A DNA stretch of 64,000 nt from Trypanosoma brucei gambiense DAL972 (Eukaryota > Euglenozoa > Kinetoplastea > Trypanosomatida > Trypanosomatidae), in the NCBI RefSeq assembly GCF_000210295.1, contig NC_026743.1:1364001-1428000 (forward strand), read 5' to 3'. Below, piece after piece: positions 30,754-43,900 of the stretch. Made by a program: the position numbers and the translations under genes. Under the pieces are notes generated by a model. That model had not been told where the DNA came from. It did no database searches and worked only from the letters and a program-made list of their open reading frames with translations. Numbering within the stretch: position 1 is the first letter of the stretch; the number at the start of each line of letters is the position of its first letter.

Positions 30754-32394
30754 TCAAATTTTGACGGGCTTCCGCACAAAAGCACGCCGCGGGGCAACCG
30801 CTACCGTCTTCGTTGCTCCACATTTGTGGCACTCCTGTCTGTTCTTAAAGTTCTTGGAAAAGCACTTGCCGCAAGTCCAATCATCCGTCTTTTTGTTCCA
30901 CACGTTTACTTGACCTTCCGCTACGTTGCCGTCGGACGTCTGTTGGAAACCTTCCTTCTCAAAGTGGGGCGCAGAGTCGTCTTCTGACCACGTGGTAGCA
31001 CCTGACTCTGAAGATGCCCGACCGCATTGCCAACAACTTGCACGAGTGCGGAAGTTGCTCGCCTGACAGTGGCGGCAGAACCAGTTATTGTGGCTCACAC
31101 TTAGGCCGGCGCCCCCGTCAAAACCCCCATCGCCCCCACCTGCACCACCGTTGTAAGAAGCGTCTGCTGTACTTCGTGCAGCTCCGCATTGGTAACATGA
31201 AGTTCTGGACGCAAAATTAAGACCTTGACACTCCCCACAGTTCCAATCCTGTCTAAACGGCATCCGGCGGCGATTAGCCGAAAATCCAGCACGTCCGGCA
31301 TTCTGCGATGGTGTTTGCACGTCTCGAGCCTCCTTCGGTTCTGTCGGGGGCCTTGCTTTGTTACAAGCTCTACAACTTCGCTCATAAATACATGTAGCTG
31401 TTCTGCAGTCGGAGCATACCCAAGATATAGAAATGGTAACACGGCAATTAAAGCACCTAGCGCGAGTCATGTGATTCACTGCACCGCAGTGGCAGCACTC
31501 CCATTCTGTTGGCTCTATGTGTTTGCCGCACCCCGTGCAACATTCCTCATCCCCAGAATTGATGACGGCGCAACTGGGTTCTCGACACATCCAATCGAAT
31601 CCAGGAGGCCCTGAAGGAGCTCCCGGTGAGGAAGCGGGGTGCGGTTTCCTCAATATGCGCGAATGCTTAGTTCCCTGAGGCGTAGGCGCGAAAGGTTTCA
31701 CCTCGGGAATGTCAAACATTGTGCGTGGTGCCGGTGGAACTCCCTGTTTCAATGCTGCCGGTAACTCCGAAGCACCGGCCATCTCATCACCGAACTGTTC
31801 ATCGGCATCCTTCGCGGAAAGGGCATCGAACCGCTCCTGAGTCTCTCGAAGGCGCTCGGATCGCTCCTGCTGTATTCTCAATGCCTCAGCTTCAGTCATT
31901 GTCATGGGGGCCATATCATAACCGCAGAAACCACAACAACTATTATCATCCAAGTCGTCGATGCGATTGTTCTTCTCACAGGCCGCGCACATCCAAAACT
32001 CGCTGCTTTTTTCCGCTGGTGCAGCGCACTTGTGACATTTCTTTACCCCCTTGTGGTTTCGGGTGCTGCACTCAACGCATAACCAGCCCTTAAGGTTCGG
32101 CTTCACCTCCCCACACGATTCGCAGTGGGTTGCACCGGGTGCATTCACGTGTCGGCACTCTTCCTTCACACACATCCACGTCCGGTTTGTCCTAACTGCC
32201 CATGATTGTAGAAGCGCGGCGGTTGGCATGCAGAAACCTGCAACCTGCGTCGCGTAGGCTGGACAGTATGCAGTTCGCCCAGCGCATGGGGCGCAAAAAC
32301 AAACGGCACCGCCGCAGCTGGAATTAGATCGTCCCACATTTAACAGAGGCGCTAGTGGTGCACGTATGTAGCGCTTCATGGAATGTAAATACAT
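30754..32394 (-). CDS. Multi RanBP2-type zinc-finger protein (9 fingers), probably mitochondrial, 546 aa
   Basis: Neighbour and likely distant paralogue of the 16-finger gene, about 490 bp upstream in transcription order. Seen: nine RBZ fingers at about 73-97, 102-126, 134-162, 260-285, 294-317, 322-346, 378-401, 440-463 and 504-527. The last three (NCGECQGLNFASRTSCYQCG and similar) have the canonical xNFxxRxxCxxC pattern of RNA-binding RBZ domains. The N-terminus (MKRYIRAPLAPLLNVGRS) is basic with few acidic residues, a plausible mitochondrial presequence, followed by a Cys-rich patch. The middle (about 170-255) is charged and disordered. The long frame begins at TTG; ATGs at 32394 and 32379 are the candidate starts. 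RNA binding and a mitochondrial RNA role are inferred. Confidence 0.85.
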   Translation of the reverse strand: MYLHSMKRYIRAPLAPLLNVGRSNSSCGGAVCFCAPCAGRTAYCPAYATQVAGFCMPTAALLQSWAVRTNRTWMCVKEECRHVNAPGATHCESCGEVKPNLKGWLCVECSTRNHKGVKKCHKCAAPAEKSSEFWMCAACEKNNRIDDLDDNSCCGFCGYDMAPMTMTEAEALRIQQERSERLRETQERFDALSAKDADEQFGDEMAGASELPAALKQGVPPAPRTMFDIPEVKPFAPTPQGTKHSRILRKPHPASSPGAPSGPPGFDWMCREPSCAVINSGDEECCTGCGKHIEPTEWECCHCGAVNHMTRARCFNCRVTISISWVCSDCRTATCIYERSCRACNKARPPTEPKEARDVQTPSQNAGRAGFSANRRRMPFRQDWNCGECQGLNFASRTSCYQCGAARSTADASYNGGAGGGDGGFDGGAGLSVSHNNWFCRHCQASNFRTRASCWQCGRASSESGATTWSEDDSAPHFEKEGFQQTSDGNVAEGQVNVWNKKTDDWTCGKCFSKNFKNRQECHKCGATKTVAVAPRRAFVRKPVKI

Positions 32395-33339
32395 CACCCC
32401 TTCCTTAAATGTTTTTTTTGGAGGTGATTCAGTCTTCAAAATCCTCCCACTCAACGGGTGCCAACCCTACTGATTTCCCTTATGTTTAGATAACAGTTTC
32501 ACGTTAGAGCGGGTAGTTTCTCCCCTAACATTCTGAGTCCCAAATGTTTTGCGTTTGCGGAAGGAAGTTAGTAATGAAGAGTGATGAAGGGGAAAACCCA
32601 AGGAAAACGAGAGTTTAATAGCACGCGGGGTACACAGAAAACAGCTGCAAGTTATAAACACCTCAGTCACTGCATCGAAACCCGAACAACGATTGGGTCG
32701 CTTTCGCTGTTGCTGGTCGTTTCTTCTTTTTCCCCTGCTTAAATGGCGGAAAATACGCCTTACTAGTCATGTTACGTTCTTCTTTTATGGCGTTGGCATC
32801 TCCATAACTTTTGCATTTTTTAATCTCTTTTTTCTGGTCTTGTTTTCTTAATTTACCGCTGGCGAATGGGAAAGTAGGGGCCGTAAAAGGCTATAGTAAT
32901 CATCGTACTCCCGTTTCCTCTTAGGCTCAGAAATTCTCCCCTTCATAATCTCATATTTCCCTTCCTTTCCTCTCATATTTCTTTTTTTATAAATATAAAT
33001 ATATAAATATATATATATAAATAAATAAATAAATATATATATATATATATATATATAATTATTATTATTGTTGATTTACGGTTGAGGAGGCTGCGGCAAA
33101 AGGTCGTTGAGATGATGAAGGTGTTTGGCAATAGCGACGATCTGAGTTGGGGGGGGGGAAATCGGGGTACTGCACAACCTCCTCCACTCGTAACGTTTGC
33201 TATCAATCAGTACACCGCTTGCCATAACTCGCCACATTCCAAACGACCCCGTCCAAATGTCTGACAAGAACAAAGGGTGAAAAATACTTCTGTCCCTCCC
33301 CAACACCGTGCTCATGGAATCGCCTCGAGAGGATTTGAC
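32395..33339 (-). other. EF-1 beta 3' UTR and zinc-finger gene leader
   Basis: Non-coding. It includes an A/T repeat block (33000-33063: TAAATA and TA units) and a G9 run near 33150. No gene is seen. Confidence 0.5.
33000..33063. repeat. AT-rich microsatellite block
   Basis: Consecutive ATAA/TAAA and (TA)n units in the 3' UTR of the EF-1 beta gene. Confidence 0.85.
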
Positions 33340-33945
33340 TTAGATCTTGTTCCAAGCAACAATATCCATCGACTGAACATCATCCCCGAAAGACATGATC
33401 ATCTCTTCCAGGTCATCTCCAGATACCTTATCGTCCTCGATGACAACCAACTGTTGCAGTTTCTTAACTCCGAACGCAATGGGCACCAGTTTGTGGTCAC
33501 CCCACAGTAGACCATCTCTCTTAATTGCGTGGAGTTTCTGTGCGAGTCCATCTAAGTCCACTGTGTCATCCCACGGCTTGATGTCAAACAGGATTGATGA
33601 TTTTGCAATGATCACCTTCTTGGAGCTCTTTGCTGCAGCATCCTTCTTCTTCTTGGCCTCCAGGGCCGCAAGTTCCTCTTCAGTGGCCTCACCAAAAAGA
33701 TCGATATCATCATCATCACCGGCAGCAGCTTTGGTCGTCGCGGACGTCTTTGATGCGGTTGCTCCTTTCGTCAGCTGGACGCGTTCCGCCTGATAATAAG
33801 CCGCCATGCGAGCAGCCCATTGAATCACAGCGGTATTAGAACCAAACATCTCACTGAAGATGCGAGCGTCTTCTTTACTCGGTGTGAACCCCGAGACGTA
33901 TGGTTGTGCGCTCAGGCGACCATTGATTTCCTTTAGCGATGACAT
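33340..33945 (-). CDS. EF1B: Translation elongation factor 1-beta (eEF1B beta), 201 aa
   Basis: Guanine-nucleotide exchange subunit of eEF1B, which recharges eEF1A with GTP during translation elongation. Seen: an N-terminal helical domain (about 1-62); a variable Lys/Ala/Thr-rich linker; the acidic [15 protein letters not shown] motif (about 75-90); a lysine-rich segment; and the C-terminal exchange domain (about 112-201) with [28 protein letters not shown] and the final MDIVAWNKI. Length is normal. The start is the ATG at 33945. On the minus strand a long T-run (about 34033-34048) followed by AG gives a leader of about 90 nt, consistent with a highly expressed gene. Confidence 0.97.
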   Translation of the reverse strand: MSSLKEINGRLSAQPYVSGFTPSKEDARIFSEMFGSNTAVIQWAARMAAYYQAERVQLTKGATASKTSATTKAAAGDDDDIDLFGEATEEELAALEAKKKKDAAAKSSKKVIIAKSSILFDIKPWDDTVDLDGLAQKLHAIKRDGLLWGDHKLVPIAFGVKKLQQLVVIEDDKVSGDDLEEMIMSFGDDVQSMDIVAWNKI

Positions 33946-34934
33946 CGTCTTCGTACCTGTTTGTATCTCGTAGTAAGTCTTCGATAGTTATACTTCCTTT
34001 ATAAAAGGATAATAATCGTCAAGAGAAAGTACTCAAAAAAAAAAAAAAAGACAATTCGTTGACCACGCTAGGCATGCAAATATGGAGGCAGCTCACAAAG
34101 CAAAAATTTGTATTAAACTCAAACTACTGAATGAAAAGTTAGAAAAGTTTTCAATGTCCCTTAATCGACAGTGCTGCGGTCACATAAGTCCTCCAGTTTT
34201 GCGAGACAATGCAGTAAACTAAATAGTCGATCCACCGATAAACGTCCACACCCCGTAGTTCCATTTACTTAAAGTCACGAACCACCTCGGAGAAGCCATA
34301 ATGGAGAAATTTGTCTGCTGATCCCATACGTAACTCAGTCAGGGGAATACACGTACAACTATCCTTCTTTACAATTTTGTTCAGTTGCTGTCGGACGGTT
34401 TTCAATCTTATCAGTGGATAATCGTAATATGCCAACGGTGAGGGTTAAAAAAAAAAAAGAAAAGGGGGAGAGGGCTGGGTTGCGCACAGTGGGCAACTAA
34501 AGGTCATCATAATCAATGAATAGCAACCCCTCACACCCATGTATTTTCACCACTCACCGCGGAAACAAATGAAGTTGATGCAGATGGGTTTTAGCAAAGG
34601 AAGGAGATCCAAGCTTACACACGGAAAAAAGGAAAAAAGAAACAGACAAGCACGCACGAAAAAAAAAAGATAAAATGAATGAAAAGGCAAGAAAGTAATG
34701 TAAAGAAGGGAGCATATATGGACCCCCGCACTACGCGAGATGTCTCGGCTACGTATTCTCAACCTGCTAATCTAACCTCGACAAAACTACAAACGAAAAA
34801 GGCAAACACACCAACACGAGCAGCCAATAACAATTTAAACGAAATAACAATAGCAACCAAGGCACCCCAACAGCTAGACTCACACCACACACAAAAATCA
34901 ATTAACATATACACACACTAACACGAACTACATG
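33946..34934 (-). other. VPS13 3' UTR and EF-1 beta leader
   Basis: Non-coding. Plus-strand purine tracts (34444-34470, 34620-34690) are pyrimidine tracts on the coding strand and may be processing signals. No gene is seen. Confidence 0.5.
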
Positions 34935-37900
34935 TTATTTAATGGATGCATGACAGCCGTGGTAATCACCAGTCAGTAAAGTCCTCACCGACTCACGCAC
35001 CAAAGCTGGTAATATTGGCGGCAGTTTCTTTTTGATAGCCTCGGGGGTGAGATTCTGTTTAATTTCTTCTAGAGTGCACACCCCAGCGAACTGTTCAGCC
35101 GAGACGTACTTTAGCAAATCCTTTGTGCCTATCGCTTTCCTTATGTCTCTTGCTTGCTGCCTCCTCAAGATGTAAGTTTGGTCAGTTTGTTCCGAAGAGA
35201 CGGAGCTGCTGCTTCTTAAATGAGCTTGTTCGATTGATGCATACCCCGTTGACGGCGTGGCCCGCACCAATAGGTGAATCTCATCCTTAATGAGAGAGGC
35301 AAGAGCGACGTGCAACCACCTGTAGAATTCCTCTGTTGTCGTCTGGGTAACAAAAGAAGACCAACTCGCGCGCAGGGCGTAATTGTGGGCACCAACGGAC
35401 TCAATAAACAAGCGCTCCGCGTTGTCACTTGCAGAGCAATTCTGCTGCACTCTCCTCCTAACGGATTCGTACGCGGCATAGGATACAAAATCATCCGCGC
35501 AAGTAACGGAGTCATTGCAAACCTCTCGGTGCATATCACTTGAACCAACCACACGTTCAACTGCGTTGCATCGCGCGTCTGCATCGCTCTCGCACGACGC
35601 AGCTCCCAGGAAACCACATGTTACTTCCGACTTCTCGCCACCAACAATATATGGAAGCGCATCGTTAGCAAATGTGGCACTGTCCACATCGGGAAGTGTG
35701 CCACCCGCCGTGTTTTCGCGAACGGCTGTCTTTTTGAAGTTGCGCCCGCTTTCCAAGTAGTGAGGATGAATATTAGGTGTTGCGTCAGGTTCCTGTAGAA
35801 CCTTAGCATAGAACTCAGCAGTGTTTCCTACGCCCCCAAGTATACCTGCAACCGGTCGAGTGATGAGTCCCACAGCTCCGGTGGCAACGCCAGTAACGAA
35901 ACCTGTCAAACCTGAGGTTCGCACGCCGTTGAGTGGACGTGAGAAAACGCCCGCAATGCCATCACGTAAGCCCTGCCCCATACCCCACAGCACTCCTCCC
36001 TTCTTCGCAGGGTCACCTACGCGGTGATGCCCTTCACTCACTTGCTCAAGCCACTCGTTGTCCCACGAGAAGTTCGCCGCAGTGCGACTGCCGGCATGGG
36101 AAATTAACCCAACGGAGTGCAAAGTGGAGGATGTCGTCGTACACAGGAAGTCACGCAACCCCTTAAGCATATTCATTTCTGCTGTCCCAAGTAGAAGGGA
36201 TCGGACACCTCTCTTCCACCCACTCAGCAGTGCAATAGGATTTCCGAGAACTTCCATGGAACCAACAATCCTAGGAAACTGCAGGGCAAGCTGGTTGCGA
36301 TATAGCGGCCACAGTGCTTCCAACAGCGCGCAGCCTACCGAGTTACTTCGCTGGTTTATATCTTCCATACTTATACCGTTTATACTCAAAGGGGCGCGCT
36401 CTACCGAAGGTATGAAACGGCTTATGGAAAATAAACCCGCGAACGGATCGTACAAGCCATCCTTGCGCCGAGTAATGGTAAACTCCAACTCAACTGGTGA
36501 TACCTCTAACGTTGCAATGTGATAGTTATTAACAGCACCACGTTCGCGCAGCCCCGTGGTAGATAATTCATCCTTCGTGCTTGGTTTGCAAACATTCGAA
36601 CCAGTCACATAACTTTCCTCCGTACTTTTCATCTGACACTGCTCGCTCTCCAAGCAACAAGCCGCCTGCTGGAGCAGAAACAAGAACGTGTCCGACACCT
36701 TTACGGTAACGGGCGCGACCTTAACAGAGACGCTCCTTATCCGGATGGTTTTCACCTTCTTCTTATTTGAGGTCATATCAATGGCGGCGCGCCGTTCAGG
36801 TACAAGAACATGCAATTGTAGAGAAAGACAGGGTTTCTTCAGTATATTGCCCGAAACGGCACCAACCGCGTCGACGGTATTGATTAGTACAACAACAGGG
36901 TGAACTGGTTCTGGTGTAGTGCAGTCCACGACAGCCACACGACCAACATCCATCCGACCGAAGCAATGCCTTTGATTGAGCGATGCCGTACAGTATATTC
37001 CAGTCGCTTCCATAAGGATCAAATCCAATTCACGGCACTGGATATAAGACAGTGCTTGTGCGTCCGTAAAGCTAGAGTTCGTTGTGGGCACAAAATGGAA
37101 TTTGTTTTGAGTCACAAACGGGGCCAAGGGCGTGTCTAGCAGCGAATGAACTGTTTTCGGAACGCATTTGGAGGCAACGTAGAGCGACACCGTGTGGACA
37201 AGCACTTCCAAATGCAGGATACGTTGTGGCCTAAATACAAGGGCACTTTCAAGAGAGCGGTCGCCTGTTACAGAAATGTGATACTTCTGCTGCCCGCAGT
37301 CAAGGGTGCAGAGCACAAACATATCCGGTGCCACCTTTACTCCCTCACACGCAGTTGCGACTTCGTCGAGGTTTATCGTGCAAGTCTGAGAGTACCCATA
37401 GTCGCCATGCAACGTCAAGCGTATGGCAGCATTCGCGTCGTCACTCTCAAAGCAAGTCACACTGTCGGTGAAGGGTTGCACAATGTATGAACGCTCGGCC
37501 TTTGAGACGCCCGACAAAGAGTGTGGCATCTCTTCGTAAATCAGAAGACGGTTTGTGCGGTTTTCAACAACGATATGCGTACCCCCATCCAGGTCAAAGT
37601 CAACTAAGAAGCGTGACCTCCGCTTGTTCGGCACAATAGAAAGACAAGCAAAATTCTCTGGAATGGGATCATCTCCATAAAGTGGCGGAACACGTAATGA
37701 GCGGAGTGTTATGACGCCCATTGAATTTAATAGATTCCGGAACGCTTGATCCCTCCCATTAGTGCTTCCCGTCGAAACGTAATGCTTCATTACAATAGGC
37801 ACATTCAAAGTCGACAGCGTTAAAAGCCTCACTTTGTTTGACCAAACGAAGAGGTCACCCACCTCCTTATGGACATAGCAAACTTGCACGAGTGGGTCAG

Positions 37901-40900
37901 TAGCGGAAGCTGCGGCAAACGTTGTCCACTCCACGCTTGATTGGGGTGGTATTACCACGATAGTGTCTAAACCCAAACATCGCACGGCAAGGGAGAGCGC
38001 ACGGTTCTGATTTCTTAATATCCACATTGGCTCTAAGCAGACCCGCGGCGCAACCTGCATGTTGTCTGTCACCTCTTTACAGCGACGGGCCCTAAAGAGG
38101 TGCACCTTCTCGCCATCCACAACGCGAATACATTCTGAACTCATTGGATCATTGCATGCAAACAACCCAGAAGTGTCTGGCGTCGAACTCCCAATCATAA
38201 CACGAATTAACACAGGTGCTTCGGGAGATTGGGCAATCTCTTTTCCCTCCATTAGTGGCATTAGGATGGGAAACTCACGCTTTGGGGCAAGATACTTACC
38301 CTCTCCTTCACCCAATAACGGTGTGCCAAACTTATCTGCAACCCTAATGGGAAAAGGCAGCATATTCACGAGCACCGCAGGTACACGCACGACAAACTTG
38401 TCGGGCTCGACACGCTCCATTACCAGTCCCACTACTGGTGTTTCATCACCATCAACGGTACAAACTTTCATTCCAACTGTTGCCCTTTCAGAGAAATTTA
38501 GGGGAGTTGGTTTCGACGAAGTCAACCGCACACCATTTGGCAGTTGGCATGACAAACTCACGGAATACCCCTCACCAGAAGAAGGTCGCGTAAAATTGTT
38601 ATACTCTTCTCCACACTGAACAAAACGTGGCTCGTCCAGGGGGGTGAATTCGTTTCCCCTTGTTGAAATGACGACAGCCAATGTCCCACCAGTGTTGTTC
38701 AGTACCGTTATCATTGGCCGGATACAGAGCTCTACGTCACAACGCTGCATAAGACGAGACTTCGTTGGGTCTTCGACGGGGAAAGCCTTTCGCCTAAGCG
38801 AAAAGAGGACACCAAATGTCTCGTATTCGCATCCCGCTTGATCCCCCTCGGGACCACGAGCCCCTGTGAGCCACAGGGGAAGCACAAGTACATCGTTTCC
38901 CCTCATGTGCCCACGCCGTGCATAGTCTGCACCACTGCACTGGAAGGCAGTATCACGACAACGAACTTTTTGCCCAACCTCCTGGGAATTCGCTGTACTT
39001 GTGCCCAAACCACCTCTCAGAGGCAGTTCTTCATGTTCTCCAGAAGACAGAAGAACGAACGCACTAATGAGCAACTCCAGTGTAATGAATTCGTCCTGCT
39101 GATCAAAACGCCACTCCTCGCCAACCAACAATGACAGCGGTTGCCTTAAACATGTAAAGGTCATATACCGTGTCTCCTTCGGAGGAACCACGAGGGGGGA
39201 ACACGAGGCATCGGGCACAGACACTAAGTGGTCTGTAAGTTCATTTCGAACTGTGACAGGGGTAGTGATATTTACCACATCGTTAACCTCATCGTACCGC
39301 AGCACGATGTCCAACAGTCCAGCGAAACCATCAGTGAATGGAATTCGATGCGTTGTGACACGGCGAAGGGTTAAAATGTCCACATCAACTTTAGCATCTT
39401 GCAAAGCACTGCAGCACCGGTCAGAACCATCAACAAATCCACATACTATCCGAAAGCTGGTGAACGTGCGCTGAGGATCCGAAAGCTGCATAAGTTTACC
39501 GTTCGGCAGCGCATGGAATTCACTGAAAACGTTACCCTTGTTTTGAGAATTATGAGGTCCAAGAACAGTGACTAAGGTAAGAGGAACACCTGTGTTGTTG
39601 CAGAAACCCGGCACACCAACCCACCACCGACTAGGCGAGGGACGCGTCAAGCGGGCAAGCGTGATAAGAGGAAGTGTTACGCTGACTGACTGTAACATCA
39701 ACAAACCCTGGAGTGAGTACCCGTCACCAGCATGCTGCGTGTACTCCACAGTAAATTCCGGTGAAAGTGAGACAACGTTGCAAGGCGGTTGATTAGGTTG
39801 GCAACTCGTCACGTGGAGTGCAGCATACCCCTTGCAACTACCACGGGAGAGGTTTCGTGTAGCCCTCCCGCGTATACATGTACCCGTCAAGGCAAGTACA
39901 AATTTTTCCCTCGTGAAATCATCCGTTATAACAAACTCAACATGAGGAGCCACCAAACCAAACTCAAACCACGACTCCAGGCCACCAATGCCCGTCGGTG
40001 AGAACGAAGTCTGAAAAACGGGTTGATGGGCAATTACGTCCTGGCCCAATGTTCGGCTCAACCCTGTGCATTCCAGGCCAAGCGCTTCAGAGGAATAAGG
40101 AGCACAGCGTGGGTCACAACTCTTAACCAGTTGCCGGATTGAACATATTTCGCGAAATGCTTTTCTCAACAAGTTAGCGATGTTTCCCATTAGCAAAAGG
40201 TATCTCAATGGAACTGTAGAACACACGGGGGGGACTATCATATTTACCTGCGTGGTACTGATGCCTCCACGCGCCCTATCGCCTCTGTGGTACTGGATGT
40301 CGATGATTAATTCCGAGGGTTCATCGACGGCAGTCAGGGAGTTGCCATACCGTACTGAAACAGGCGAAAGTTTTACGGAACCGCTCTCCCCTACGTATTC
40401 CACGATACTGGAAGCGCCCTCATAACATTTTTTCTCAACCTCGTATCGAGCACTCGTGCGTCCAAACACGGTCACAGTTTCGTTGTTGGAACACAGTAAA
40501 AGCGTAACTCCACACAAAACGTCGAAACTGACCTTGACATTGCACCATCCAAGTTCGGTCAAAGGCAACAACGAGGGAGGAAATATACTCGTATGTGCCG
40601 TGCTGTGTGAAGAGGATGGTATTCCATCAGGTACAACACAAAAAGATCCCTCCCCAAGAACCACATAATCCGCCACCTTCCCGTGATTTACAATGAATGG
40701 AACATCTTGAAACACCACGGTAAGTCTCGAATCCACAAGTATAAGTGATTCTAACAAATGGTGGTGGGTGCTGGTCGGGGCAAGGATTACCTTTGCGGAG
40801 CCGATACACCTCACAAAGATTGTGTTTATCGGGTTACCCTGAGCCGAACCCTTCACAAAGCGGAGACGGAACCCACTCTTCCCGCCCAGCAAAAGGTCTT

Positions 40901-43900
40901 TACACAAACAAACGTCGCCGGAAATGGTAATCAACCGACCACAACCCCCTAAGGCAACTGAGGGGCTGCCATCGATCCCGCAGAAGCACTGGAAAGCACT
41001 TCTGTCCGCGATCTGGCATGATGAAAACCAGTGCACTGCAGTTTGTAGCGTCCGATGAGCTGCTACAGATATGGGTCGCAAGACGTGGTCACTTACAGCG
41101 TTGCATAACTTCGGTGAAACAACCAACCTTAGGGCATGCAATCGTGCGACGTAGCTTACCACTTTTGTCCCAAGTTTCCCACAGGGTCTCATACATTCAC
41201 TGTCCAAATTGGGTGAAACAGATGCTTCGCGACATGTCTCCGAGTAATCGATGCAAACGTCTCTGCGAATGTAAATTGCCCGTTTCATCGAAGAATCTTC
41301 GGCGTTTTCAGGAGCTATCGCGGTGATAAACTCACTTTGAATGGCTGAGTCAGCGGCGCTGGTGATGGATAAGACACGTGCAACCACACGTTCTCGCTGG
41401 ACAGTTCGCTCCCGCTCAAACGATAATTGATGGAGGTCCACACCGAACAGCACATGATGCCGCCAACCCACAAATTCCCCACCTGACTGCGGTGCATACA
41501 ACTTAACCGACAAAAACGAGATATAAAAAAGGACCGTGTCGCTACTGAAGGTTTTTGTAGTGGCCGATTCCCCTGTATGCGTCCATGTCGGTTCATTGTT
41601 ATGCATAAAGGGTAATATCCCCATCAGAGGGAGGGTCGCCTGCAGCACCGACATCGAACAAGACTCCAGCACATCACCCAGCGGCGCAGACAGTTCAATA
41701 TTCCCAAAACGCATAGACACGTGACGTGACAACTCAAGGAGATTTTTTTCTAGAGAGAACACAAATGAGACGTTCTCAGCGAGAGGCGAAAACAACGCCG
41801 ATGGGGATTTGTAGCACAGAGAAGCCCTTTCAATCTTCACCATTAAGCAATCCTTTGCCCTATCCGCGGTGTTCTTCACCTCCACAGCTGGAAACAGCAG
41901 ATCCACACTACCATTATTCGAGCACAACGCCGAATCATTTGCAAGAGGGAAAAGACGGACATTGACCTTTTCAATTGTGACATCAATAGACCTCACGGGC
42001 GTCCGCACTCCCTTCGTAGGAAAATGTAGTTTCCGACCCGCATCACCCCACAGATCATTCATGCGAGCCCATAAGCAGATGTAGAATGTGACGTTGTAGT
42101 TATTCAGTATTATACCTCTAGCAGCAACACTCACCTCTTCCGCTCCCGCGACTCTTACCTGCGATTCGGCAACTTCAAAAAATGCTAGCTGGTCCTTGAC
42201 CCGCACCACTGACACATGTCGAACGCTGAATTCATACGGAATAGAATGGGAGCTGCTACTGTTGAGGGCTGTCCCCCAACCAAATTTGCCTCTCACCTCA
42301 GAACAGTTCAGCAATGCCACCTGCTCCAGTTGGAGGGAGAGTCCTTTAATGCAAACCTTCACTATGGTTTGCTTTCCGCGATAGGAAGAGCACTCAAAAG
42401 AAGCTGGCGAAAGTTCTTTCATAGGGGTTACATCATTCCTCAGGCCATCAAACCCAGCACCCTCCCCACTACAGTTGCCACGTGGCCCGTTATACTTCAT
42501 GGGGTCAATAATGCAGTGAATCCACGATAGAAAGTCGACGGTATGTGAATTGAGCGCGACCACGAAACTGCGTATCTGTAGCCTAACCTGCTGCTCCGAC
42601 ACAGAATTCATAATGTCCAGCTGCAGCCCAACGTCACTCGGAAAAGAGTTTGGCCAGCGCTGCGTAGCGCTAAGCGGTCGCAACACCTCACTGTATCCTG
42701 TCGCCGGCTGCCGGTGGACAATAACGTTACCATCACCATCCGAGAGCTCAAATGATCCGTGGAACGTAAGTCCTCCCTTGAACGGTTTCCCTTCACCGGG
42801 CAAAGCAACAGAGGCTAAAGCCAAAACGCCATCGACCTTAGCAACCATAAGTGTGGTGATGCTTTTTGACTCTGCCTCACTAGCCGTGATGTCGGTTACC
42901 GATCTTCCCACTGCGTCGTCCCCCGTTAAGGAAACGGAAAAAGAGGGGAGATATATAAGCACTGAGAAGAACGCTCCCGTTGAATGCGTGTCTCGTGCTA
43001 CCTTTGTTGAGTAGCAGACCGGTGTAGTGCCGACCGCCGACAGTGGCGAGAACCCACCCGAAAAAAAAGGTGATGACGCAAGCGCCCGCAGTGTGCGATG
43101 AAGTTCCCTTATATGGGAAATGGAAATAACGAAAGAAACATTCTGATCTGCGCCAATTCGAATCAGTCGCCCCATCGACGGCGGTGCCGCCGTGGCCGAA
43201 GATGTACCCGAAGTAAACGCCATTGGTTCACCCTCATCGTTATCCGAAGTCGCAGTAGTGTCCCAGACCCGCCTGGCGTGTAATGCCCCAGCAATAGGAA
43301 TTTCAGCCTGTGCCTCCACATTTGGGAATGACAAAGAGGGAAGTTGCGAGAAACCAACAGCTGCTCCCGTTATCTTCGCCGTGTACACAGCAGTGAAGTG
43401 ATGCATGGGCCCATCCTTACCCGAATTGTTCTCGGTAACTTCCTTAACTGTAAACCCTGAGGACACATCAAGGCGCTCGACTTGGACTCTTTTCACTTCA
43501 TAATCAGTTTTCGGGTAGAACAGAGCATCCCTTACAACGACAGTAATCCTGGATAGCAATAGCTCGGATATAATCGCGCCCGGTCCTGCCTCACAAGTGC
43601 TGTTACCGCTCTCGTCATTGGGAAATACAATGGACACGTACGCAGAGGACTCGTTCACCCCGAAGTGAAGTAAACGAATCAAAGTAGTGCTGTCAACATT
43701 CAAACAAACAGATTGAGCCGAAAGTTCTATGGTGCGGGTGTAATGGATATGGGTTTCCTCCTTGCTGACCAAATCGGAACTGCATGCTCCTTCAGTTCCC
43801 CCAAACGGCTCAATCACCGTCAAGCAAACTGCACCAACTTGTGCGAGAGCAGGTACGGAATACCTCCCCGTATTGAGTTGCCCGGAATCCTGTGTGACAC

